A stretch of 64,000 bases of DNA from Agarilytica rhodophyticola (lineage in GTDB: Bacteria; Pseudomonadota; Gammaproteobacteria; Pseudomonadales; Cellvibrionaceae). Of the stretch, positions 36,522 through 45,357 are shown piece by piece (position 1 is the first letter of the stretch; each line of letters begins with the position of its first letter). The position numbers and the translations under genes are program-made. The DNA lies in NCBI RefSeq assembly GCF_002157225.2, contig NZ_CP020038.1:5734501-5798500 (forward strand). Reading direction: 5' to 3'. The notes below the pieces were generated by a model. It saw only the letters and a list, made by a program, of their open reading frames with translations, made no database searches and was not told where the DNA came from.

Positions 36522-38765
36522 ATGAACCGCTCTGAAATCATCCACAACAATTTTATTGAACGGGTGAGTAAAGCTGATCTCCCCTCCGCTTCTCATTTGA
36601 CCGCAACATTAACCAATAGTGAGCTGGTCGATATATTTGAAACTCAGTTAATGAGTCGTTTGCTGGATATTATTTCTCGTCGTATGAGTAGCCGCAAACA
36701 GAGTTTTTATACCATTGGTAGTTCTGGCCATGAAGGTAATGCTATTTTTGGTAAGGTATTTAAAAGCAATGATATTGCTTTTTTGCATTACCGAAGTTGT
36801 GCACTGGCTTTGCAACGGGCCAAGAAAATTCACGGTAGCACCCCTTTATACGACACCATGTTATCCTTCGTCGCCAGTAGTGATGATCCTATTTCTGGAG
36901 GACGGCATAAAGTTATTGGTTCAAAAGATCTATGGATACCACCGCAAACCAGTACTATAGCCTCCCATTTACCTAAGGCAATGGGGGCTGCTCATGCACT
37001 AGGTCTTTATGAAAAAGTTCAATATGACAATGTAGGATTGGATAAGGACAGTATCGTCCTGTGTAATTTCGGCGATGCTTCATTAAATCATTCGACAGCG
37101 CAAGGTGCACTTAATACAGCGGCCTGGGCATCGTACCAATTATCTCCCATGCCTATTATTTTTATCTGTGAAGATAACGGCATTGGTATTTCCACTCATA
37201 CACCCAAAGGTTGGGTGGAAGCTAATTTTAGTCACAAACCAGGCCTAAAATATATTAGCTGTAATGGCCTTGATATTCTCGATACTTACCGAGCGGCCAA
37301 AGAAGCTGAACGATACACAAGACGCACACGTAAACCTGTATTCTTGCACTTTAAAACAGTGCGCCTGATGGGGCATGCAGGTTCTGATATCGAAGCCAGC
37401 TATCATAAAAATGATGAGATCACAGCGACAGAGGCCAATGATCCATTATTGTATTCGGCAAGTTTATTAATTAACCGCAATATTATGAGTGGCGAACAGA
37501 TTTGTAGATTATATACAGATCTTGAAGCGAGAATTACCCGTATTTCCGAAGCTGCAATTGAGCGCCCCAAATTAACATCGGCAGCGGCTGTCATGGACAG
37601 TATTTGGCCCTCTCCACAGCACAAGCTTGAGAATATCCCTGTTAGCAATGACGAACGGGAAAAACTCTTTAAAAAAGATAAACGCCACCTTGATAAACCT
37701 GTAAGTTTATCGAAGCATATTAACCTTGCACTAGCAGATATTATGCTACAGCACAAAAACACCGTTGTCTTCGGTGAAGATGTAGCGGTAAAAGGTGGTG
37801 TTTACGGTGTAACACAAGGTTTACACGATAAGTTTGGGCCGGCCCGAGTCACCAATACTCTACTTGATGAGCAGAGTATTTTGGGTCTCGCCATTGGGCT
37901 TGGGCATTGCGGTTTTTTACCTATACCTGAAATTCAGTACCTGGCATATTTTCATAATGCTGAAGATCAAATTCGCGGCGAGGCGGCAAGCCTATCATTT
38001 TTTTCTAGAGGGTTATTTACCAACCCAATGGTCGTTCGAATTGCAGGTTTTGCTTATCAGAAAGGTTTCGGCGGTCATTTTCACAATGATAATTCCTTTA
38101 CTGTTTTTCGCGATATTCCAGGAATTATTGTCGCCACCCCCAGTAATGGTGAAGATGCCGCACACATTTTACGAATCTGTATTGACTTGGCGAGGCGAGA
38201 ACAAAAAGTCGTTATTATCATCGAGCCTATTGCACTTTATGGCACCATGGATTTGCACGAGCCTGGAGATAATCTGTGGGCATCACAATACCAACCGCCG
38301 GCTATAAATAATGCCTTTAACTACGGTGATGTTAAGGTAGTGGGTGATAGTAAGGATCTGTGTATTCTAAGTTATGCTAATGGTTTTTATTTAAGTAACC
38401 AAGCAGCTCTTAAATTAGAAAAAGAGCACGGCATACAAGTGCGCTTGATCGATATAAGATGGTTACATCCATTACCAGAAGAATCAATACTAGAAGCAAT
38501 CAATGATTGCGAGAATATTTTAATTGTCGATGAATGTCGTCGCTCAGGCTCAGTGAGCGAAGCCATTATAACCATGTTGCAAGAGCAACAGTGCCCACAA
38601 AATATTGCTAGAATAAATGCTGAAGACAGCTTTATTCCTCTTGGTAGTGCCGCTTACGAAGTGCTACTAAGTGTCGATGATATCGTCGAGGCTGCCATAA
38701 ATTTACAGCAACAAAGCTCTGAGAATATAAATCACAGCAGTAACAACAAGAGGGCCGCATCATGA
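36522..38765 (+). CDS. Fused alpha/beta E1 of a 2-oxoacid dehydrogenase, probably 2-oxoadipate
   Basis: 747 residues joining both E1 subunits. The alpha half (about 1-350) has the thiamine-diphosphate motif in split form (FGDASLNHSTAQGALNTAAW, then CEDNGIGIS) and HYRSCALALQRA. The beta half (about 390-735) carries VVFGEDVAVKGGVYGVTQGL, TNTLLDEQSILGLAIGLG and VIIIEPIALYGT. In branched-chain and related complexes alpha and beta are separate chains. The gene lies in a lysine-degradation operon before glutaryl-CoA dehydrogenase, so 2-oxoadipate to glutaryl-CoA is the likely reaction. No E2 or E3 gene is in the window; these must be encoded elsewhere. It overlaps the next gene by 4 bases. Confidence 0.82.
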   Translation: MNRSEIIHNNFIERVSKADLPSASHLTATLTNSELVDIFETQLMSRLLDIISRRMSSRKQSFYTIGSSGHEGNAIFGKVFKSNDIAFLHYRSCALALQRAKKIHGSTPLYDTMLSFVASSDDPISGGRHKVIGSKDLWIPPQTSTIASHLPKAMGAAHALGLYEKVQYDNVGLDKDSIVLCNFGDASLNHSTAQGALNTAAWASYQLSPMPIIFICEDNGIGISTHTPKGWVEANFSHKPGLKYISCNGLDILDTYRAAKEAERYTRRTRKPVFLHFKTVRLMGHAGSDIEASYHKNDEITATEANDPLLYSASLLINRNIMSGEQICRLYTDLEARITRISEAAIERPKLTSAAAVMDSIWPSPQHKLENIPVSNDEREKLFKKDKRHLDKPVSLSKHINLALADIMLQHKNTVVFGEDVAVKGGVYGVTQGLHDKFGPARVTNTLLDEQSILGLAIGLGHCGFLPIPEIQYLAYFHNAEDQIRGEAASLSFFSRGLFTNPMVVRIAGFAYQKGFGGHFHNDNSFTVFRDIPGIIVATPSNGEDAAHILRICIDLARREQKVVIIIEPIALYGTMDLHEPGDNLWASQYQPPAINNAFNYGDVKVVGDSKDLCILSYANGFYLSNQAALKLEKEHGIQVRLIDIRWLHPLPEESILEAINDCENILIVDECRRSGSVSEAIITMLQEQQCPQNIARINAEDSFIPLGSAAYEVLLSVDDIVEAAINLQQQSSENINHSSNNKRAAS

Positions 38766-39802
38766 AACGCAGTGCCGTGGTTATCTGCCCAGGTAGAGGC
38801 ACCTACAATAAAGAGGAATTAGGCTTTCTAAAACAATATCACAGCGATAAAAAATCGTTTATCAGTGGGATGGATGCCTACCGCCGTGATAGTCAGCAGC
38901 CACCTGTAAGTGAATTAGACGCTGCTGAAAAATATAAACCGTCTTTACATAACACTGGTGACAATGCTTCAGCAATTATTTACACCTGTGCAATGGCCGA
39001 CTTTTTAAGTATTGATCAAGAACAGTTCGATATTGTCGCAGTCACAGGTAACTCCATGGGCTGGTATCTAGCACTCGCCGCCGGCGGCGCTGTAGATTTT
39101 CATACCGGCATGCACATTGTTAACACGATGGGCACACTGATGCATAAACAAGCCCAAGGAGGGCAAGTCTTATTTCCACTATGTGATGATAACTGGCAAC
39201 ATGATGAAGCTTTAGTCCAACAACTCAGTGATACAATAAAAGCGGTATCACAAGATAACCAAGCGGAAATTTATCAATCCATTGACTTAGGTTCTATGGC
39301 AGTAATTGCAGCGAATGATTATGCTGTTAAACAATTACTCAATGCACTACCCAAAGTACAAGGCCGCTATCCATTTGCCTTACCTAATCATGGGGCATTT
39401 CACAGTCCATTAATGAAGCCCATATCAGATATTGCCATCAATACTTTCGATAAACAGATACTTGCTTCACCTAAAATTCCCCTTATTGATGGCCGAGGTC
39501 ATATTTGGCAAGCACACAGTACCGAAGCAGAAGCATTGTTTCAGTACACCTTCGATCATCAGGTGTGCCAGACATATAATTACTCAAAGGCAATAAATGT
39601 TGCCTGTAAAGAGTTTGCACCCGACTGCCTGATTATTTTAGGCCCAGGAACAACTCTCGGGCCACCCACAGCTCAGCAGCTGATTAAAATGAATTGGCGC
39701 AACATTGATAGCAAGCAAACTTTTAAGCGTATACAACAAGATGATCCTTTTGTGTTGAGCATGGGGTTCGAAGATCAACGTAATTTGCTTATAAACTCAT
39801 AA
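38762..39802 (+). CDS. FabD-like acyltransferase domain protein
   Basis: 346 residues. The malonyl-transferase-type nucleophile elbow reads [16 protein letters not shown], with Ser in the GxSxG pattern but Asn in place of the usual His after Gly. The general-base His is likely in [13 protein letters not shown]. It starts in an ATGA overlap with the E1 gene and has an AGAGGG site, so it is co-translated. Free-standing FabD homologues are about 310 residues and work in fatty-acid synthesis; no acyl carrier protein or ketosynthase is present here. A role in acyl handling for the E1 product (for example glutaryl transfer) is possible but unproven. Confidence 0.72.
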   Translation: MKRSAVVICPGRGTYNKEELGFLKQYHSDKKSFISGMDAYRRDSQQPPVSELDAAEKYKPSLHNTGDNASAIIYTCAMADFLSIDQEQFDIVAVTGNSMGWYLALAAGGAVDFHTGMHIVNTMGTLMHKQAQGGQVLFPLCDDNWQHDEALVQQLSDTIKAVSQDNQAEIYQSIDLGSMAVIAANDYAVKQLLNALPKVQGRYPFALPNHGAFHSPLMKPISDIAINTFDKQILASPKIPLIDGRGHIWQAHSTEAEALFQYTFDHQVCQTYNYSKAINVACKEFAPDCLIILGPGTTLGPPTAQQLIKMNWRNIDSKQTFKRIQQDDPFVLSMGFEDQRNLLINS

Positions 39803-39822
39803 CGATCAAACAGGTTTTCACT

Positions 39823-41010
39823 ATGACATCTGCAAAATGGCCCAAATTTAACTGGCAAGACCCTTTCAATTTAGAAAGCCAATTAACACAAGAAGAGCGT
39901 ATGGTGCGCGATACTGCTCGACAGTATGCGCAAGAAAAGCTTCTGCCTCGTATTCAACAGGCTTTTCGTGAAGAAACAACAGATCCAAATATTTTTAGGG
40001 AGATGGGCGAGCTAGGTCTGCTTGGCTCAACGATCGAAGGCTATGGTTGCTATGGTGTTGGTTATGTTAGCTATGGTTTAGCAGCAAAAGAAGTGGAAGC
40101 TGTAGATTCATCTTATCGCTCAATGATGAGTGTACAATCAAGTTTAGTTATGTATCCGATCTTTGCCTACGGTAATGAGGAGCAGCGTAATACTTATCTA
40201 CCAAAGCTCGCAACAGGCGAGTGGATTGGCTGTTTTGGCTTAACTGAGCCCGATCATGGCTCAGATCCCGGCGGTATGATTACTCGAGCAAAAAAAGTAG
40301 ACGATGGTTACTGTCTCAACGGTGCGAAAATGTGGATTACCAATTCCCCTATTGCTGATGTTTTCGTTGTCTGGGCAAAAGTCAGCGATGAGGATGATGC
40401 CATTCGTGGTTTCATTTTAGAAAAAGGTATGCCCGGCTTAAGTGCCCCTAAAATTGAAGGCAAGTTGAGCTTACGGGCTTCCGTTACCGGCCAAATCGTT
40501 ATGCAAGACGTCATTGTGCCAAAAGAAAACATGTTGCCAAATGTAGTGGGATTAAAAGGGCCTATGGGATGTTTGAGCAATGCCCGTTATGGCATATCCT
40601 GGGGAGCGTTAGGCGCGGCTGAAACCTGTTGGAGGGCTGCAAGGGATTATACTCTTGAGAGATCGCAATTTAAGCGCCCTCTCGCCGCTAATCAGCTTAT
40701 CCAAAAGAAGCTTGCAGACATGCAGACAGAAATTTTTATTGCTTTACAAGCCTGTTTGCAAGCCGGAAGATTAAAAGATGAAAACCAGTTATCTCCTGAA
40801 ACTATATCGATGATTAAACGTAATTCGTGTGGTAAATCTCTCGATATTGCTCGTAATGCTCGCGACATGTTAGGAGGCAATGGCATTTCTGATGAATACC
40901 CGGTAATGCGTCACATGGTCAACTTAGAAACAGTTAATACTTATGAAGGCACTCATGACATCCATGCGTTAATATTGGGGCGCGCTATTACGGGTATAGC
41001 ATCTTTTTAG
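39823..41010 (+). CDS. gcdH: Glutaryl-CoA dehydrogenase (acyl-CoA dehydrogenase family)
   Basis: 395 residues, typical length. Family and subfamily motifs: [53 protein letters not shown] (FAD region), [18 protein letters not shown], and [18 protein letters not shown], with the catalytic Glu. The early segment [19 protein letters not shown] matches GcdH. The enzyme would oxidise and decarboxylate glutaryl-CoA to crotonyl-CoA, the last step encoded in this operon. It lies 20 bp after the acyltransferase-like gene. Confidence 0.92.
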   Translation: MTSAKWPKFNWQDPFNLESQLTQEERMVRDTARQYAQEKLLPRIQQAFREETTDPNIFREMGELGLLGSTIEGYGCYGVGYVSYGLAAKEVEAVDSSYRSMMSVQSSLVMYPIFAYGNEEQRNTYLPKLATGEWIGCFGLTEPDHGSDPGGMITRAKKVDDGYCLNGAKMWITNSPIADVFVVWAKVSDEDDAIRGFILEKGMPGLSAPKIEGKLSLRASVTGQIVMQDVIVPKENMLPNVVGLKGPMGCLSNARYGISWGALGAAETCWRAARDYTLERSQFKRPLAANQLIQKKLADMQTEIFIALQACLQAGRLKDENQLSPETISMIKRNSCGKSLDIARNARDMLGGNGISDEYPVMRHMVNLETVNTYEGTHDIHALILGRAITGIASF

Positions 41011-41055
41011 TGCACTAGATCAGAGCTCGTTAAAATAATTATTTTTTAAAAGATA

Positions 41056-41085
41056 GGTTATATCATTAAATTTAATGATATAACC
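41056..41085. promoter_or_regulatory. 30-bp perfect palindrome after the lysine operon
   Basis: Bases 41056-41085 read the same on both strands, with a left arm GGTTATATCATTAAA. It follows gcdH by 45 bases. It could be an RNA stem-loop ending the operon or an operator for the next gene. The remaining gap (41086-41492) is AT-rich, contains no credible gene, and includes the upstream region of the carboxypeptidase. Confidence 0.6.
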
Positions 41086-41492
41086 GGTAAGGTAAGATAA
41101 ACTTTTTTTATTAGTACTTGCCTTACTTTTATCTGACCACTTTCTTTCCAAGCGCCTTGCAATTCTCTTTACATACGCCACAAACATTATAAAGCAGTTT
41201 TAAATGCCATAAGAGCAGTATTGTTGGCACTTAAAATAAAAACAAAAATAATATTTCTAACTAATTTTTTGAAAAATACCCTTCCACACCAGTACCTGTG
41301 TTCAACACATGATTTATTAATTTGAAAAGAAAATATTATTTTCTTAAAAAGATAAGCTCTATATATTTTTGAACATTTTATTCTTTATTCTTAATAGGCG
41401 TTCTGTAAGGCACTAATCTCGCTATTATTTTGAAATTCCTAGCATTTAACGCAGGAATTTTATCCATTTCCCTTCTAACACAAGAGTGCACT

Positions 41493-43727
41493 ATGAATAC
41501 CTTAAAACACTGTTCTTTAGCATTGTTTCTCGCATCTTCAGTGTCTACATTTGCAGATACACCCAAAGCTCATACAGCATCAGAACATGCAGCACATCGA
41601 GCCTTGACAACGCAACAAGCTATTTTGGAGGAAAGAAGTAAAAACAACATTTACCGCGCCTATTTTCCAAATGCTGATATAGGCCGCAAGGCAGTTATAT
41701 CTTTTCATGCACAATTGCATGAAGCTAATTTCGACGACGGCTATCTTATTTTGGAATTAACCCCGGAGGAAATAAAGAGGCTTCAAGATTTTGATTTTAC
41801 TTTTAAACCCGCAAGTAAATTTATTGAAAAACGAAATATTAAATTACAACAAATACAACAAAGTTTACAATTTCAAAGCGCCAGTCAAGCAGCTGCAATT
41901 CCAGGTTATGCCTGCTATGAAACTGTAGAAGAAACATTTGCAGAAGCAGATAGAATTGTTGCGCAACAACCTAATTTAGCTGAGTTTATTGATGTAGGAA
42001 ATTCTTGGGAAAAGACCCAAGGGCTTGGTGGCTATGACATTAAGGTATTAGTGTTAACCAACAAAACGACTACCGGTGATAAGCCCAAACTATTTATTAA
42101 TAGTGCAATACATGCGCGTGAATACACTACAGCGCCACTGGTATTAGCTTTTGCAAATTGGTTAGTGGACAACTATCAAAATGATGCAGATGCTCGTTGG
42201 CTACTGGATCATCACGAAATTCATCTCATGTTACAGACCAATCCAGATGGTCGAAAACAAGCAGAAACAGGGCTTTCTTGGCGCAAAAATGTTAATCAAA
42301 ACTATTGTAGTCCAACATCCAATACTCGAGGTGCTGATTTAAATCGTAATTTTAGCGATCGTTGGAATATTACTAATGGCGTAGGTTCAAGCGGTAACCA
42401 GTGTAATTTAACCTATCGTGGCCCATTTGCAGGCTCAGAGCCTGAAGTACAAGCCCTTGAAAGCTATGTGCGTAGTATTTTTCCGGATCGTCGTGGGCCG
42501 AATGATAACGATGCAGCGCCAGCTGATACCAGTGGCATACACTTAGATATCCATAGCTTCAGTGAGTTAGTATTGTGGCCTTGGGGAGACGTCAACAGTG
42601 TCGCACCAAACGGTACCGCATTACAAACATTAGGGCGTAAGTTTGCATTTTTTAATGGCTATACCCCGCAACAATCCGTTGGGCTTTATCCCACCGACGG
42701 CACCAGCGATAGTATTAGTTATGCAGAACTTGGGGTCGCTGCATTTACTTTTGAATTGGGGACAAGTTTTTTCCAAAGTTGCTCGGTATTTAATAATTCA
42801 ATTAAGCCCGACAATATACCCGCATTAATATATGCCGCCAAAGTGGTAAGAACACCTTATATCACACCAGCAGGCCCCGATGTTACAACAATAACACTTA
42901 GTGCCAATGCCACCGACTCTGGTGTAGTCGCTGGTACACCAGTAACCCTTAATACCGCGGTAACAGATACACGTTTCAGCTCCCGTAACGGCACCGAGGC
43001 CACACAAAATATAGCTGCCGTAGAATATTATATTGATACTCCCCCCTGGCAAAGTGGTGCCAATGCCATAGCCTTATCGGCTTCTGATGGAGCCTTTAAT
43101 GAAAAAACAGAGGAAGCTACAGCAACTATTGATACCAGCGGGCTAAGTGTAGGACAGCATATAGTTTTTGTACGCTCAAGAGATGCCAGTAATGTTTGGG
43201 GGGCTGTTTCTGCTGAGTTCTTGGTTATTCGAGATGGCCAAACACCAACAGAGCCCGAAGCACGCTTTAGCAGCATTTGTAATGATCTAAATTGCACCTT
43301 CGATGCTTCTCAAAGCACGGGCAATATCAATAGTTACCAATGGAGCTTCGGAGACGGCAACAATGCGACAGGCAGTAATGTGAATTACACCTTTAGCCAA
43401 AGTGGTAGTTATAATGTGAGCCTTACTGTATCTGACGGCTCAGCCAGTGATAGCATCACCGAAACAATTTCTGTAACAGAGCCAACTGCCGGTAATATTA
43501 CTATCAGCTTATCATCTGGTAGCTTCTTCTTTTACAACTGGGTCGATGTCGCTTGGGGTGATGCACAATCCTCACAGGTCGATATTTATCGCAATGGTTC
43601 ATTGCTCACGACAACAGCGAATGATGGCCGCTATCGCAACTTTACTTCAAGAGGAACATACACTTTCCAAGTATGTGAAGCTGGTTCAGTAAGCAACTGT
43701 TCTACAGAAGAAACTATCAGCTTTTAG
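41493..43727 (+). CDS. Secreted M14 zinc carboxypeptidase with PKD domain and C-terminal Ig/Fn3-like domain
   Basis: 744 residues from the ATG at 41493, which begins a good signal peptide (LALFLASSVSTFADT). After a propeptide region, the M14 catalytic domain (about 145-470) shows the zinc site HAREYTTAPLV, LQTNPDGRK, DLNRNFSDRW, the third ligand in GIHLDIHSFSELVLWPWG, and the catalytic Glu in AAFTFELGTSF. Ig-like strands follow, then a PKD domain (NSYQWSFGDGNNATGS, YTFSQSGSYNVSLTV) at about 590-660 and a C-terminal Fn3-like domain (SSQVDIYRNGSLL, YTFQVCEAG). Extracellular peptide digestion is likely. A wobble-paired stem-loop near 43778-43803 may end the transcript. Confidence 0.9.
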   Translation: MNTLKHCSLALFLASSVSTFADTPKAHTASEHAAHRALTTQQAILEERSKNNIYRAYFPNADIGRKAVISFHAQLHEANFDDGYLILELTPEEIKRLQDFDFTFKPASKFIEKRNIKLQQIQQSLQFQSASQAAAIPGYACYETVEETFAEADRIVAQQPNLAEFIDVGNSWEKTQGLGGYDIKVLVLTNKTTTGDKPKLFINSAIHAREYTTAPLVLAFANWLVDNYQNDADARWLLDHHEIHLMLQTNPDGRKQAETGLSWRKNVNQNYCSPTSNTRGADLNRNFSDRWNITNGVGSSGNQCNLTYRGPFAGSEPEVQALESYVRSIFPDRRGPNDNDAAPADTSGIHLDIHSFSELVLWPWGDVNSVAPNGTALQTLGRKFAFFNGYTPQQSVGLYPTDGTSDSISYAELGVAAFTFELGTSFFQSCSVFNNSIKPDNIPALIYAAKVVRTPYITPAGPDVTTITLSANATDSGVVAGTPVTLNTAVTDTRFSSRNGTEATQNIAAVEYYIDTPPWQSGANAIALSASDGAFNEKTEEATATIDTSGLSVGQHIVFVRSRDASNVWGAVSAEFLVIRDGQTPTEPEARFSSICNDLNCTFDASQSTGNINSYQWSFGDGNNATGSNVNYTFSQSGSYNVSLTVSDGSASDSITETISVTEPTAGNITISLSSGSFFFYNWVDVAWGDAQSSQVDIYRNGSLLTTTANDGRYRNFTSRGTYTFQVCEAGSVSNCSTEETISF

Positions 43728-43916
43728 TTTTATGTAAATATAAAAAATATAGTAATTTCTAGTCCGGGCTTAGACTCGGGCTAGATAAGCGTACCATTTC
43801 ATCTCTATTAACATATCAATAACTAATGCAACTTAATGTAGTTGAACTATTCTTGCTAGCCGATCACTTATTAAACGCTAACTAAACTTATATTTTTATC
43901 ACCGAGGTGCAAAATA

Positions 43917-44546
43917 ATGAAGATTAATACTCAGCCAACATGGCTGTCCAATTCAACTATGAAACGTGATGGTGATAAATCTAAAGAAGTTGCGACTAAA
44001 AATCAGGACAGTAAACATTTCAAAATATCAGACAAAAGCCAGAGCGTTAACTATTTCAAGATATTACAGGGAGACGACTCGAAGAGTACTTCAGATAAAC
44101 AGTCAAAAAAATCAAATAAAGGGCCTATTCAAAAGCTCGCTGACTTTTTTAAAGAGAAGATGAAAGATGCCGAAAAAGAGCATCAAAAGGTTCGCTTACA
44201 ACTTATCATACGACTTCTTAAGATCGATATATCTCCAGAGAAATTTAACGAATTTTTGGAATCTCCAGCACCTCTTGAGGTTAAAATCAAAAAGCTGTTG
44301 AAACTCGCCGGCATGGATGGATCGAAAAAAGTTTCGGCTGCAGTTGCAGAACTTAAGAATGATCCGTTTAAAAAAATGATGCTGGCAATGTCTTTAGGTA
44401 TTAGTGTTGCAGATGTAGAGAAAGCGATAAGCAGTAATGAAGGAGGTGGCTTAGGTGCAATAATGAAGGCACTAGTACGTTTGTCTCAAGAAAAAAAGGG
44501 TGAGTCAACTATGGAACAAAATTTGACTAGTAACCTGGAAGGCTAA
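43917..44546 (+). CDS. Unrecognised charged, helical cytoplasmic protein
   Basis: 209 residues with no signal peptide or membrane segment. The N-terminal 80 residues are polar, rich in Lys, Ser and Asp (ISDKSQSVNYFK, SDKQSKKSNKG). The rest is predicted helical (KLADFFKEKMKDAEKEHQKV, FKKMMLAMSLGISVADVEKA). A CGAGGTG site precedes the start. It is placed between secreted hydrolase genes but has no export signal of its own; the disordered N-terminus followed by a helical domain is compatible with a substrate of a specialised secretion system. No function can be assigned. Confidence 0.6.
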   Translation: MKINTQPTWLSNSTMKRDGDKSKEVATKNQDSKHFKISDKSQSVNYFKILQGDDSKSTSDKQSKKSNKGPIQKLADFFKEKMKDAEKEHQKVRLQLIIRLLKIDISPEKFNEFLESPAPLEVKIKKLLKLAGMDGSKKVSAAVAELKNDPFKKMMLAMSLGISVADVEKAISSNEGGGLGAIMKALVRLSQEKKGESTMEQNLTSNLEG

Positions 44547-45357
44547 CTTACGGGCTAGCTATCAGCGCCTTATCCAATATATCGTTATTAAAAGATATTT
44601 ATAATGATACATAGATGGCAATAAACAATATCGTAATTTGCAATTTTACAGAGATTGCATAGTAAATTATCATTTTGAAACATATCGCTATATTCGCTTA
44701 AGGCTTTCGAAAAGATTAAAATGACAAACGCTAAGATAAGGATTTTCTTAGCTATTTAAAACGACCTTTTCTTTGTAAACCTGGCACAAGAAGCAAACAT
44801 TTCTCTATTTAATGTGAAGATCAAAGCTTTGGAAAGCTTGATTTATATACTGCCGCTCAATGGAAATACATCACAAATTAATACATTAAATTGTTAACAT
44901 TTAAAAATTAACTTAATAATAAAAATAAAATCCAAAATGAGACATACGACAAAGCATATCATTTATTAACATTTCCTTAACTGTAGAAACACCAAACACA
45001 GATGATATTCGATTATATCGTTCACAAGAAAAGGATTATAAGGTTAGGGTATCAAAGCTTTATATGCCACATGCATATACTTGAACTAAATTATGCAGTT
45101 AACTAAACGTTCGGCTTTTTTCTCTCTGTTTTATTTTTTACAAAAATCGCAAACAAAACTTTCTGTTTCTTAAATCAGAACGCAGGGCATTCACAATTCT
45201 TCTAGTCTTCTTGCTAAGAATCTGATCACACCTATCAAGTAATACTTATATTTTTTATAAGAGCTTACATATGATTAACAGGTTAACTATGTTTCATACT
45301 AAGACCTATTGTCATTGTAAATTCCTTAAACATACACTATCCATAGCAGGAAAAATA
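44547..45357. other. AT-rich region containing a decayed minus-strand frame shared with 48261-48527
   Basis: The right part (about 44938-45243) is homologous to 48147-48466 upstream of the GH6 gene. On the minus strand, 45054-45243 retains broken coding fragments (CDQILSKKTRRIVNALRSDL, then after a frameshift and stop FKYMHVAYKAL) matching the frame at 48261-48527. The left part (44547-44937) contains nothing recognised. The promoter of the CBM2 gene at 45358 must lie within this duplicated DNA. Confidence 0.6.
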
